A stretch of 23,957 nt of DNA from ZC4RG35 sp964388105 (GCA_964388105.1 CAYLYQ010000029.1:1-23957), one strand, 5' to 3'; positions 6,081 to 14,640 are shown, counted from the first letter of the stretch. Translations and numbers: made by a program. The notes: generated by a model not told the origin, from the letters alone.

Positions 6081-7682
6081 TCAGTGGTGGGCGACGACGA
6101 CGCCCTCGCGAGGTCCGACTGCCACCTCGCCCTCCACGACCTCGCCGTCCCGGCCGGGATGGTGGGTGGAGAAGACGACCCTGCCGCCGGTGACCGCCAC
6201 CAGGTGGGTGACGCTGCCGAAGTTGAGGACCACGGTGAGCTCGCCGTCGCCGCGGGAGTAGACGAGGAGATCATCGCCCACTTCGGGAAGGCTGGCGAAG
6301 GCGTGACCCCGCAGCGCTTCGGACTTCTTTCTGAGCTCGAGCAGCCGGCGATACATGTTGAGGACCGAGTCGGGGTCGGCGAGCTCGCTTTCGACGTTGA
6401 CCTCGGCAGAGTTGTGACCGAAAGGCAGCCAGGTCGAAACACTCGGGGCGGTGAAGCCCGCGTTCGGAGCCGGAGTCCACTGCATCGGTGTGCGGGCGCC
6501 GTCCCGGCTCAGGTACGAGACGTTCTGGCCCCAGGGGTCGCGGGCCAGGGCGTCGGGGATCACCGTCTCCTCCATCCCCAGCTCCTCTCCGTAGTAGAGA
6601 AAGGCCGGTCCGGGAAGGGTGAGCACGAGGGTCGCCGCGATGCGTTCGTGACCGTCGGGGAGCCTGGTGGCGATACGGATCTCGTCGTGGTTGCCGAGGG
6701 TCCAGTTGGTCACTGCGCCCTCCGGGATGTGCCACAAGACCGATTCGATCTTGGCCCGCAGATGCGCCGGTTCCCACTCCGAGGCCATGAGATGGAAGTT
6801 GAAGGGCATGTGGAGCTCGTCGAAGTCGCCGTAGTAGCTGGCCCATTCGGTCAGCTCGAAGATGTGGACCTCACCGACGCTGAAGGTCTCCCCATAGGAG
6901 TCGAGTACCTCGCGGATCTCCCTGTGGACTTCGTGAACATCCGCGTGCCCGTAGTCGTAGAGGTGGATGAACTCGTCGTACGGGCCCATGTCCTTCCACG
7001 GCCGTATGTGATCGTGCGGTACCGGCGGGTTGTCGCGGTTCTCTGGGTCTTTCATCATCTGGTGAGCAGCGTCCACCCGAAAACCGTCCACCCCCCTGTC
7101 GAGCCAGAACCGGAGGACCCCGAGCATGGCCGCGACCACTTCGGGGTTGCGCCAGTTCAGATCAGGCTGTGTGGGCAGATAGGTGTGGCGGAACCATTGC
7201 CCCGTGTGCTCGTCAAAGCTCCAGGCCGGGCCGCTGAAGACGGCCACCCAGTTGTTGGGCGGGCCCCCGTCCTTGCCGTCTGCCCAGACATACCAGTCAC
7301 GCTTCGGGTGGTCGCGGCTGGACCGAGACTCGGCGAACCACGGGTGCTCGTCGGATGTGTGGTTCATGACGAAGTCGACGATCACCTTGATCCCGGAGTC
7401 ATGGGCCTTGTCGATCATCTCCTGGGCATCGGCGAGAGTGCCGAAGACCGGGCCGACATCCGTGTGGTCGGAGACGTCATAGCCCCAGTCCCGCATCGGG
7501 CTTCGGTAGAACGGCGAAACCCAGATGGCGTCGACTCCCAACGTCTCGGCCAGGTACGGGATGCGGGAGATGAGGCCGCGCAGGTCGCCGAAGCCGTCGT
7601 CGTTGCTGTCCTGGTAGCTGAGGGGGTAGACCTGGTAGAAGACTGCGTCGTGCCACCAGGGCCGGGTCGTGATATCGCCCAT
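6081..7682 (-). CDS. GH13 alpha-glucosidase (oligo-1,6/alpha-1,4-glucosidase type)
   Basis: This cytoplasmic retaining glycoside hydrolase releases glucose from imported alpha-glucosides such as maltose, isomaltose, trehalose or sucrose analogues. From the ATG at 7682 it has 533 residues, normal for the oligo-1,6-glucosidase/AglA branch; a TTG three codons upstream (7691) is a possible alternative. The (beta/alpha)8 barrel shows VFYQVYPLSYQDSNDDGFGD, the VDFVMNHTSDEHPWF region, nucleophile Asp204 in DGFRVDAAH, acid/base Glu271 in VGEVHIF and the transition-state Asp333 in GNHDEIR, followed by GEELGMEE and RTPMQW. No signal peptide is visible. It is transcribed toward the sugar ATPase, 59 nt away, and away from the debranching gene. 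The exact substrate cannot be read from sequence. Confidence 0.93.
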   Translation of the reverse strand: MGDITTRPWWHDAVFYQVYPLSYQDSNDDGFGDLRGLISRIPYLAETLGVDAIWVSPFYRSPMRDWGYDVSDHTDVGPVFGTLADAQEMIDKAHDSGIKVIVDFVMNHTSDEHPWFAESRSSRDHPKRDWYVWADGKDGGPPNNWVAVFSGPAWSFDEHTGQWFRHTYLPTQPDLNWRNPEVVAAMLGVLRFWLDRGVDGFRVDAAHQMMKDPENRDNPPVPHDHIRPWKDMGPYDEFIHLYDYGHADVHEVHREIREVLDSYGETFSVGEVHIFELTEWASYYGDFDELHMPFNFHLMASEWEPAHLRAKIESVLWHIPEGAVTNWTLGNHDEIRIATRLPDGHERIAATLVLTLPGPAFLYYGEELGMEETVIPDALARDPWGQNVSYLSRDGARTPMQWTPAPNAGFTAPSVSTWLPFGHNSAEVNVESELADPDSVLNMYRRLLELRKKSEALRGHAFASLPEVGDDLLVYSRGDGELTVVLNFGSVTHLVAVTGGRVVFSTHHPGRDGEVVEGEVAVGPREGVVVAHH

Positions 7683-7747
7683 GCTCGGCAAACCAGCGTA
7701 GGGTCGATAAGCCGGAAAAGACGGTTGCGCCGTGTGAGCATTGCCCG

Positions 7748-9616
7748 GTGATCCTCAAGTCGAGGCGCCTCTTCTACGTACCCGAGCGGACCCCGGACCC
7801 CCTGGCGGCGCCGGCCGCCGGACTGTGGGCGAGGGACACGCGCTTCCTCGACCCGGTTCGGGTCAGCGCCGGCGCGACGCTGGCCTTCGACATCGGCGAC
7901 AGCCTGGTGTGCGAGATCGACGCGCCGGCGGGCGGGGCGATCGTCACCTTGACCGCCGACTTCCGTGACCTGTTCGAAGTTCGTGGTTGGAAGGCCCAAA
8001 GGCGTGGTCGGCTGACCATGCCGGAGATCTCCGCGGAGCGGGCCGTGCTCGGCTACATGGCGGATGACGGGCACCTCCTGCGCTCCATCGTCACCACCGA
8101 TCCCGGGGTCGACATCGTCCCGGTCCCCGGTGGCGTGGAGGTGGCGTTTCGCCACGGCGGCCGTCATCGGGTCGTGATCACGCCCGACCTCCCTCCGGGA
8201 CCGCCACCGAGCCCACACCGGCGCACGGCGACGATCCACACAAGCCACCGTGAGCTCGACGCCATGCTCACCCAGAGCTCCAAAGACCTCGCCGGGCTCG
8301 AGACGGAGTTCCCCGACGGGACCCTCCTCGCTGCCGGCGTTCCCTGGTACGTCGCTCCATTCGGGCGGGACGTCCTCATCGGGGCCTGGCAGACCCTCCA
8401 CATCGACCCTCACGGCGCCGCCGCCGCGCTGCGCGCCTTGGCCGCCATGCAAGGACGGGACCACGACCCGTTCACATCCGAGCAGCCCGGCAAGATCATC
8501 CATGAAGCCCGGTACGGAGAACTGGCGCGGCTCGGCGAGATTCCCCAGCACCCGTACTACGGCAGCGTCGACTCGACACCGCTGTTCCTCATGGTCGCCG
8601 CGGAGACGTTGGCGTGGGGCAATGACCCGGCCCTGGCCGCCGACCTCGCTCCGGCGATGGAAGCCGCCCTCGGATGGGTCGACACTTGGGGCGACCCGGA
8701 CGGAGACGGCCTGATCGAATACCCGCTGGAGCCGGATCCGGACCGCGTGCCCGCACTCGTCGCCCGGCACGAGGCGTGGAAGGACTCAGCCGACAGCCTG
8801 CACCATCTCGACGGTTCGGAGCCCCACGGCCTGATCGCCTCCGTCGAGGTGCAGGGCTATCTCCATCGGGCCCTCCTCAGCCTGGCGGACCTGACGGCCG
8901 ACCGCGGCGACCCGAGGGAGGCCGCGGAGTTGGCGGACCGCGCTTCGAGGCTGGCCGATCGAGTCGACCGAGCCTTCTGGATGGACAGCGAACAGTGGTA
9001 CGCACAGGCCCTCGACGGCCGGAAGGCTCAGGTGGCCTCCGTGGCCTCGAACGCGGGTCAGCTCCTCTTCTCGGGGATGGTGCCGCCGGACCGTGCCGCC
9101 ACCATGGCCCGACGGATGCTGCGGCCCGACCTCTTCTCGGGTTGGGGTCTGCGAACCCTGAGCACCGCAATGCCCCACTACGACCCGCTCTCGTATCACA
9201 ACGGCTCGGTGTGGCCCCACGACAACGGCATCGTCGCCGATGGCTGTTATCTGACCGGCCACCCGGACCCGGGCGAGGCGATCTTCGCGGCCGTCATCGC
9301 TCTGGCTGCCGGAGATTCCCTGGCCGAGCTCTATTCCGGGGAGGCAGGTCGGGTGCCTCCGGCGGCGGTGGGCGGTTCGTGCCGACCCCAAGCCTGGGCC
9401 GCGGGCGTGGCGCCGCAGTTGGTCCGATCGTGCCTGGGTCTCCGCCCGAACAGAGACCGGCTGCTGGTGACTCCGGCGCTCCCCTCGTTCCTCGATCGGG
9501 TCGAGATCGAAGGACTTGCCTTCCAGGGGACTACGGGAGACCTGCTCGTCGCGAGAGATGGCAACGGCTACCGGGTCGAGTCGACCGGGCTGTCGATCGA
9601 GCAGAACGAGGTCTGA
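7748..9616 (+). CDS. Glycogen-debranching / amylo-alpha-1,6-glucosidase-type protein
   Basis: A 622-residue cytoplasmic protein of the GDE_N_bis plus (alpha/alpha)6-barrel architecture. The N-terminal beta domain (about 1-160) carries the diagnostic GLWARDTRFLDP (25-36). The C-terminal barrel has GVPWYVAPFGRD (197-208), PGKIIHEARYGE (248-259), PYYGSVDSTPLFL (269-281), DPDGDGLIEYP, WKDSADS and SYHNGSVWPHDNG. Members are annotated as amylo-1,6-glucosidases acting on alpha-1,6 branch points of glycogen, starch or oligosaccharides. The start is GTG with no SD, and the 65-bp spacer to the alpha-glucosidase must hold two divergent promoters. It splits the agl genes into two minus-strand blocks. Its placement suggests that it helps digest branched imported oligosaccharides, but a role in storage glycogen is equally possible. 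Confidence 0.88.
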   Translation: MILKSRRLFYVPERTPDPLAAPAAGLWARDTRFLDPVRVSAGATLAFDIGDSLVCEIDAPAGGAIVTLTADFRDLFEVRGWKAQRRGRLTMPEISAERAVLGYMADDGHLLRSIVTTDPGVDIVPVPGGVEVAFRHGGRHRVVITPDLPPGPPPSPHRRTATIHTSHRELDAMLTQSSKDLAGLETEFPDGTLLAAGVPWYVAPFGRDVLIGAWQTLHIDPHGAAAALRALAAMQGRDHDPFTSEQPGKIIHEARYGELARLGEIPQHPYYGSVDSTPLFLMVAAETLAWGNDPALAADLAPAMEAALGWVDTWGDPDGDGLIEYPLEPDPDRVPALVARHEAWKDSADSLHHLDGSEPHGLIASVEVQGYLHRALLSLADLTADRGDPREAAELADRASRLADRVDRAFWMDSEQWYAQALDGRKAQVASVASNAGQLLFSGMVPPDRAATMARRMLRPDLFSGWGLRTLSTAMPHYDPLSYHNGSVWPHDNGIVADGCYLTGHPDPGEAIFAAVIALAAGDSLAELYSGEAGRVPPAAVGGSCRPQAWAAGVAPQLVRSCLGLRPNRDRLLVTPALPSFLDRVEIEGLAFQGTTGDLLVARDGNGYRVESTGLSIEQNEV

Positions 9617-9641
9617 CCCGGCTACGGCGCGGCGATGACCG

Positions 9642-10508
9642 CTATCCCTTGACGGAACCGGCCAGGAGGCCGCTGGCGAAGTACCGCTGCAGGAGCAGGA
9701 AGACCGTGACCGGGAGGACCATCTGCACGAAGGCCGCCGCGGTCAGGAAGTGCCACTCCCCGCCGAGGGAGTTGACCAAGGAGGCCAGCTTCACCGTCAT
9801 CGGGTGATTCGGGATGTTGGGCCCGAAGAAGATGAGCGCGACCAGCAGGTCGTTCCACACCCAGAGGAACTGGAAGATGGCCAGCGAGGCGATGGCGGGG
9901 ACACTCATCGGGATCGCCAGCCGGAAGAACGCGGTCATCTCGCTGGCTCCGTCTATGGCCGCCGATTCGAAGACCGCCCCGGGCAGCGACCCCATGTAGT
10001 TGCGGAGGAGGAAGAGGGCGAAGGGAAGCCCGAACCCCGTGTGCGCCAGCCAGACCGAGAGGAAACTCCCTGCGATGCCGGCGTCCCGGAACAGGATCTG
10101 GAGGGGGACGAAGGTCATCTGGAGGGGCACCACGAGGAGGCCGACGACGATCACGAACAGCGTGTTTCTGAGGGGGAACTTCATCCACGCAAACGCGTAC
10201 GCGGCGAAGCAGGCAACCGTGATCGGGATGATCGTGGCCGGGATGGTGAGGATGAGGCTGTTGATGAACGCGTCACCCATCCCCTGTCGCGTCAGCACGT
10301 GCTGGTAGTTCTCCAGTGTGAAGTCGAGAGGGGGGCTGAACGCAGTCCACCAGCCCTCGAACCGGATCGCGGTTCCGCTCCGGAAAGAGTTGACCAGCGT
10401 GCCGATGGTGGGGATCAGCCACATCAGCATGATCACCGAGATGGAGAGGTGGAGCGGCCAGCGCTTCAACCGGAAGCCGCGCTTCGCTCCAGCCATGTCA
10501 GTGGTCAT
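9642..10508 (-). CDS. aglG: Alpha-glucoside ABC transporter permease AglG/MalG-like
   Basis: This is the second membrane subunit of the CUT1 sugar importer, with 288 residues and about six membrane helices. The start is the ATG at 10508, preceded by AGGAGGTCAG and overlapping the aglF stop by 4 nt (ATGA). Longer frames reaching upstream run through aglF in another frame and are not real. It begins with a helix at about 20-40, has a hydrophobic core from about 80 onward and the EAA coupling motif ESAAIDGASEMTAFFRLAIP (about 181-200), which docks on the ATPase, then ends LLQRYFASGLLAGSVKG, typical of MalG relatives. The partner ATPase is probably the one at 4789-6021, separated by the debranching gene and the alpha-glucosidase. 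The agl name rests on AglE similarity and the locus, so the exact sugar is not proven. Confidence 0.9.
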   Translation of the reverse strand: MTTDMAGAKRGFRLKRWPLHLSISVIMLMWLIPTIGTLVNSFRSGTAIRFEGWWTAFSPPLDFTLENYQHVLTRQGMGDAFINSLILTIPATIIPITVACFAAYAFAWMKFPLRNTLFVIVVGLLVVPLQMTFVPLQILFRDAGIAGSFLSVWLAHTGFGLPFALFLLRNYMGSLPGAVFESAAIDGASEMTAFFRLAIPMSVPAIASLAIFQFLWVWNDLLVALIFFGPNIPNHPMTVKLASLVNSLGGEWHFLTAAAFVQMVLPVTVFLLLQRYFASGLLAGSVKG

Positions 10509-11893
10509 CTGACCTCCTCCTGTCGGCGGAACTGTTTGATGTTGTAGGCCATCACCGGGACGATCGCCAGCAGCAGGACGACAGCCACCGCACTCGCCCG
10601 CCCGTACTGGTTGAACGAGAACTGGTTCCACATCTCGAGGGCGATGACGTTCGTGTCGTAGTTGCCCGAGGTCATCGCGTAGACGATGTCGAACGTCTTC
10701 AGGGCGAAGATGATCATCGTGGTGGTGACGACGGCCAGAGTGGGGGCCAGCAGAGGCAGCATGATCCGGCGGAACACCTGCCACTCCGAGGCCCCGTCGA
10801 CTCGGGCGGCCTCCATGAGCTCCCGATCTATCGATTTGATGCCGGCCGAGAGGATCACCATCGAGAAGCCGACCCACACCCACGCGCCCACCACGATCAG
10901 GGCCAGGTTGTTGATCGAGCGTGTGGTGAGGAAGTTCACCGGATCGCCGCCGAAGGCGACGATGAGGGCGTTGAGGGTCCCCGTCTGCGGGGTGCCGGGG
11001 AGGTTCCAGACGTACATGAACCGCCACACGACCGACGCCGCCACGAAAGAGATGGCCATCGGCACGAACACGATGGTCTTGGCGAACGACTCGTACCGGA
11101 CGCGGTCGACCAGCGTGGCGACGATGAGGCCGAATATCACGGTTATGGCTGTGAAGAACACCAGCCAGAGGACGTTGTTGCGGAGAGCGATCAAGGTCTC
11201 CGGGCTGTTGAAGAACCAGCTGTAGTTCTCGAACCCTACGTAGGTGTCGCCGGCCTGGTCGTAGAGGCTGCGGCGAATGGTGCCGTAGGTCGGGTAGACC
11301 AGGAAGGTGAAGAGGAAGAGAAGGGCGGGAGCCAGCCAGAGCCAGGGGCGCAGTCGATGCTGCCACACTTCGGAGAAGTGGAGCACGGTGTGCTCGACCA
11401 ACACGATGTAGCCCACCAGGACGGCGGGCACGCCGAGCAGGGCGACGATGACCATGGCGATCTGCCGCCCGAGACGGTCGTTGTCGAAGATGCCGGCGAA
11501 GAAGCTGCCGAGCCCGTCGAGGATGACCGGCAGCAGGAAGATCGTGACCAGCGTCGCCAGGAGGAGGAGCATCGGGCCGGGGAGCGGGACGCCCTCCTCC
11601 GTGCGCCTCGTCCAGCGGGGTATCGCGATGGCGTCCAGGATGAGCTGGAACGCCACCAGGACGATCGCGATCGTCCAGACGGGGGCGAAGCTCGCCTCCA
11701 CCGTCTCCCGGAAGGCGAACCTGGCAAGAGCGAGCAGGCCGAAGGTCGCCACGTAGATGCCCCCGGCCACGAAATGGCCGAGGTACCACCGGTGGGCGCC
11801 CACCGGGAAACCGAGCATCGCCAGGTAGGCGGTGCCGGCCTTGCGACCCGGAGCCGTCTCCGTGGTCGCTGTCTCGGTCCCGGTCTCGGTCAT
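10505..11893 (-). CDS. aglF: AglF/MalF-like sugar permease with N-terminal TM2-like domain
   Basis: The first permease of the alpha-glucoside importer, but at 462 residues much longer than the roughly 280-340 usual for this family. The canonical part starts about residue 183 (RPWLWLAPALLFLF, then YPTYGTIRRSLYD) and contains the EAA motif EAARVDGASEWQVFRRIMLP (361-380). The extra N-terminal 180 residues hold about four more membrane helices. Residues 20-92 resemble a TM2 domain: a helix, the motif GAHRWYLG (32-39), glycines, then a second helix with a conserved-type Asp (D87) in LILDAIAIP. SD AGGAG lies just before the ATG. MalF of enteric bacteria also has extra N-terminal helices, but without the TM2 signature as far as I recall. 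The function of the extension is unknown; anchoring or sensing is conjecture. Confidence 0.88.
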   Translation of the reverse strand: MTETGTETATTETAPGRKAGTAYLAMLGFPVGAHRWYLGHFVAGGIYVATFGLLALARFAFRETVEASFAPVWTIAIVLVAFQLILDAIAIPRWTRRTEEGVPLPGPMLLLLATLVTIFLLPVILDGLGSFFAGIFDNDRLGRQIAMVIVALLGVPAVLVGYIVLVEHTVLHFSEVWQHRLRPWLWLAPALLFLFTFLVYPTYGTIRRSLYDQAGDTYVGFENYSWFFNSPETLIALRNNVLWLVFFTAITVIFGLIVATLVDRVRYESFAKTIVFVPMAISFVAASVVWRFMYVWNLPGTPQTGTLNALIVAFGGDPVNFLTTRSINNLALIVVGAWVWVGFSMVILSAGIKSIDRELMEAARVDGASEWQVFRRIMLPLLAPTLAVVTTTMIIFALKTFDIVYAMTSGNYDTNVIALEMWNQFSFNQYGRASAVAVVLLLAIVPVMAYNIKQFRRQEEVR

Positions 11894-11910
11894 CTACTCC
11901 TCGCTCGAAG

Positions 11911-11938
11911 GGGGGCGGCGGCCGAAGCCGCCGCCCCC
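11911..11938 (-). promoter_or_regulatory. 12-bp C(UUCG)G hairpin between aglE and aglF
   Basis: A perfect inverted repeat has arms GGGGGCGGCGGC and GCCGCCGCCCCC around four bases that read UUCG in the minus-strand RNA, with the extra-stable C(UUCG)G closing pair. It occupies most of the 52-nt gap between the aglE stop and the aglF start. No T-run follows. It probably protects aglE mRNA or partly terminates transcription, so that more binding protein than permease is made, as known for malE-malF. Confidence 0.7.
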
Positions 11939-11945
11939 ACTCGGT

Positions 11946-13325
11946 TCAACCGCCGTAGGCGTCCGCTTGGACTCCGTCGAGGCGGGTCAGGATCTCGTCG
12001 AGCTGGCCGGGGTTCTGGGTGTAGTCCAGGACCGCCTGCCAGAAGGCTGCGTTCATGGCCTCCGGCATCAGGTCGGAAGCGTCGAAACGGAACACCTGGG
12101 ACTGGCCCAGGGCCTCGGCGCTCTTCTGGCTGATCGGGTCCGGGTAATCCGTCACCTGCGTGTTGCCCGAGATGGCGCCACCGCGATCCACCCAGATCTG
12201 CTGGGCCTCGGGGGTGACCAGCCACTGCATCAGCGCCCGAGCCTGCGGCGTGTCGTGGAACATGCCGAACAGGTCACCAGCACCCGTGAGGGCACCTTGG
12301 AACTCGGGGTTGATCGTGGGCATCACGAAGAAGTCGAAGTCCGTCCCCGGCTGCGGGCTCTGCGGGTAGTTGGGGAAGAACTCGCCCGCCATGAAGCTCG
12401 CCTGGTGGTGGAACAGACACCCGGGATCGTCCGTGAAGAGGGGCTGACCGGCGTCACCGAACGCAGTCGCCAGCGCGAAGTCGGCGCCTCCGAACGAGTT
12501 GGCCACGGCCTCGCCATAAGCCTCGAACGCCTGCCGGATCTCCGGAGAGGACCACAGGTGCTCACCCTGGTACCAGGCGTCGTACACCTCGGGGCCGGAC
12601 TGCCGGATCACGAAGTCTTCGATCCAGTCGGTGCCGGGCCAGCCAGAGGCGGCTCCGGACTCGAGACCGATGCACCATCCCGCCGTGGCACCTTCGGCCG
12701 CCTCTGCGGCAGCCGCGACGTCGTCCCAGCTGTCGAGATCGCCGCCGGTCCAGACATTCGGGTTGTACCAGATCAAGCCCTTGACAGCTGCTTTGATGAA
12801 CACGCCCGAAAGCTTCCCGTCGACAGTGCCCAACTCGACGAAGGCTGGTGACGTCTCCGCCACGTACTGGTCGTAGTCGATCACCGTTGCCAGGTCGACC
12901 AGCGCGTCCAGCCGGGCCCACTCCGCCATCTGCCCGGGCCCGGGCAGGCCGGCCACGTCGGGAAGGATTCCCGACTGGACGCCGGTGCTGAGCACGGTGT
13001 TGATGTCGCGGGTGCCGGTGTACTGGACCTCGACGCCGGTGGCCTCTTCGAAGGGGGCCACCATGGCGCGGAACGCCTCTTCTTCGGCGCCACCCCAGGT
13101 CCCGATGACCGTCACGGTGCCACCGATCTCGCCGCCCGGCGACTCGGTGGTCCCGGTGCCGCCGTCGGTGGTGGTCGTGCCTCCGCCGCCAGTGGTGGTC
13201 ACTCCCCCGGCTGTCGTGGTGGTGGCGTCGCCGCCGTCGCCACACGCGGCCACGACTAGTGCCAGCACGGCGCTGAGCGCGATCAGGTGCCAGAACCGCC
13301 GGAGGGTGCTCGAGTTTCTCGTCAT
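11946..13325 (-). CDS. aglE: Alpha-glucoside-binding lipoprotein AglE-like
   Basis: The extracellular solute-binding protein of the importer. The ATG at 13325 is chosen because AAGGAG lies upstream at good spacing; a longer reading to 13367 adds 14 residues before a second, better-placed Met. In 459 residues it shows a basic start, a hydrophobic stretch, lipobox VVAAC (Cys28), a Thr/Gly-rich linker to about residue 65, and then a family 1 solute-binding fold beginning GTVTVIGTWGGAEEEAF. Features shared with AglE-type binding proteins are EVQYTGTRDINTVL, SGWPGTDWIEDFVIRQSGPEVYDAW (shown in part: GWPGTDWIEDFVIRQSG) and MQWLVTPEAQQIWV. It heads the aglEFG block, so its promoter probably lies in the 103-bp gap to the DUF4032 gene. 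The ligand is inferred from family and from the neighbouring glucosidase. Confidence 0.9.
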   Translation of the reverse strand: MTRNSSTLRRFWHLIALSAVLALVVAACGDGGDATTTTAGGVTTTGGGGTTTTDGGTGTTESPGGEIGGTVTVIGTWGGAEEEAFRAMVAPFEEATGVEVQYTGTRDINTVLSTGVQSGILPDVAGLPGPGQMAEWARLDALVDLATVIDYDQYVAETSPAFVELGTVDGKLSGVFIKAAVKGLIWYNPNVWTGGDLDSWDDVAAAAEAAEGATAGWCIGLESGAASGWPGTDWIEDFVIRQSGPEVYDAWYQGEHLWSSPEIRQAFEAYGEAVANSFGGADFALATAFGDAGQPLFTDDPGCLFHHQASFMAGEFFPNYPQSPQPGTDFDFFVMPTINPEFQGALTGAGDLFGMFHDTPQARALMQWLVTPEAQQIWVDRGGAISGNTQVTDYPDPISQKSAEALGQSQVFRFDASDLMPEAMNAAFWQAVLDYTQNPGQLDEILTRLDGVQADAYGG

Positions 13326-13341
13326 TCCATCTCCTTGGGTC

Positions 13342-13356
13342 GTCTCTATTCGAGAC
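13342..13356 (-). repeat. GTCTC-N5-GAGAC dyad upstream of aglE
   Basis: A perfect 5-5-5 inverted repeat lies about 15 nt upstream of the aglE start, just before its SD. It could be an operator half-site pair for a sugar-responsive repressor or a small leader hairpin. No regulator gene for the agl locus is present in the window, so the role is open. Confidence 0.35.
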
Positions 13357-13428
13357 CGGGAGGACATCGCGCCCGTCCCGGTTCTCCAAACCTAGTCACC
13401 CGTCCCCGACGTGTGCGGAGTCGAAGAA

Positions 13429-14631
13429 TCAGTCGAGAGGGAAACCTGGGAACCCCGCCTCGACCCAGGCGTCGAACGCCTCGTCATTGGTGACGTCGGC
13501 GCCGCGGTCCGCAGCCATGGCGAGGCGGAAGTTGAGGAGGTCGCTGTATCCCTGGATCGGGTCGGACCGAGGAGACTCGTTGGCGACTCGTTCCAGCGTC
13601 GGCTCGAACCACTCCGTAACCCACTGCATGACGGCCACCCGGCGCTCCCGATCGGTGACTGCGGCCTTTCGAGCCAGGTGGCAATGGACGTCCGAGAGGA
13701 TCACCCGAGCCTGGTTCTCGGAGGCCCGGATCCCGGTCATCTCGGCCAGGCGGTCGGAGTGGAAGGTGCGGCCCCCGACCACGGTCCGGATCTGGACGAG
13801 GTTGCCCTCGGGCCCGGGCTCGATCACCACGTCGTCGACGTCGAAGCCGAGGTCGTTCAGCTTCTCGAGTCGCTCCCGGATCCGGTAGCTCTCCTCCTTC
13901 GGGATGATCGGCTCCTCCTCCAGCACCGACCAGAGGCCCATGTAGCGGTCCACGATGTCCTCGCCGAGGGCGAGGTCGGCGGAGTCCAGGTCGCCCCCGG
14001 CCGCAACGGCGAGATCCGCCATGTCGCCCGCGACGTTCTCCTTCATGATCTCCAGGTCGTGATGCCGCTGCCCGGGGCTGAGGCGCTCGTGGATCTGGGA
14101 AGTCTCGCCGTCGATCATCACGGCCTCGATCGCCCCCGCGTCGAACCGGTAGAGAAGGTTGGACAGCGAGCAGTCGCCCCAGAAGCAGCCCGCGAGATGG
14201 ATCTCCACGAGGAGCCCGGCGACCGCGTCGATCACCTGGTTTCGCCTCGGGCCGAACCCCAAGCCCCCCACGAGGTTCCGGACCGGAAAGGCGTGGGGCA
14301 CGAACCGGGTGACCACCGCCGACGACTGCTCGGAGTCAGGGGACAGCCACTGCCGGGTCACCAGCGCGGCGGGACGGGCGGAACGCAGAGTGCGATGCTG
14401 CAACCTGTCGAGGACTCCGAACTCGTTGACCCCGAGCCGCAAAGGCAGTTCCTTGACTGCGAACACCCCCTGGTCGTAGGCCACGAAGACCACCGGGTGG
14501 CGGTGGATGCCGGTCGGCATCTGGACGAGCCGGTGGTGGTTCCAGTCATCGACGGGCTGGTCCCACGGGAGGTCGAGGAAATCGGGTGCTCCCGGCTGGA
14601 TCACCAGCCGGGGAGCCATGGTGGTGACCAT
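13429..14631 (-). CDS. DUF4032 protein with kinase-like fold
   Basis: A 400-residue soluble protein with a kinase-like N-terminal half and the DUF4032 C-terminal half, a combination known mainly from actinobacteria. Biochemical function is unknown to me. Kinase-like signatures are visible: a beta3-type Lys60 in FAVKELPL, Glu70 in VNEFGVL, a catalytic-loop-like FWGDCSLSN (Asp153, Asn158) and a metal-binding-like Asp174 in VMIDGETS. The layout resembles the WaaP/Kdo-kinase type of small-molecule kinase more than Hanks kinases. It starts 9 nt after the histidine kinase stop, so it is probably co-transcribed with the two-component system. ATG at 14631 or 14619 are both possible starts; neither has a clear SD. 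The kinase reading is an inference from motifs. Confidence 0.8.
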   Translation of the reverse strand: MVTTMAPRLVIQPGAPDFLDLPWDQPVDDWNHHRLVQMPTGIHRHPVVFVAYDQGVFAVKELPLRLGVNEFGVLDRLQHRTLRSARPAALVTRQWLSPDSEQSSAVVTRFVPHAFPVRNLVGGLGFGPRRNQVIDAVAGLLVEIHLAGCFWGDCSLSNLLYRFDAGAIEAVMIDGETSQIHERLSPGQRHHDLEIMKENVAGDMADLAVAAGGDLDSADLALGEDIVDRYMGLWSVLEEEPIIPKEESYRIRERLEKLNDLGFDVDDVVIEPGPEGNLVQIRTVVGGRTFHSDRLAEMTGIRASENQARVILSDVHCHLARKAAVTDRERRVAVMQWVTEWFEPTLERVANESPRSDPIQGYSDLLNFRLAMAADRGADVTNDEAFDAWVEAGFPGFPLD

Positions 14632-14640
14632 GGGACGAGA

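Noticed and set aside
7719..7735. ACGG-N5-CCGT dyad between the glucosidase and the debranching gene
   Set aside because: Four-base arms are expected by chance in sequence this GC-rich, so I do not call it an operator.
6084..7751. 555-codon plus-strand frame
   Set aside because: Antisense shadow of the GH13 glucosidase with an intact catalytic triad on the other strand.
7415..8770. 451-codon minus-strand frame
   Set aside because: Covers the start of the glucosidase in another frame and lies antisense to the debranching gene; no family features.
10509..11789. Long N-terminal extension of aglG giving a 715-residue protein
   Set aside because: The extension is the aglF region read in the wrong frame. 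The ATG at 10508 has a full SD and overlaps the aglF stop, so the 288-residue form is used.
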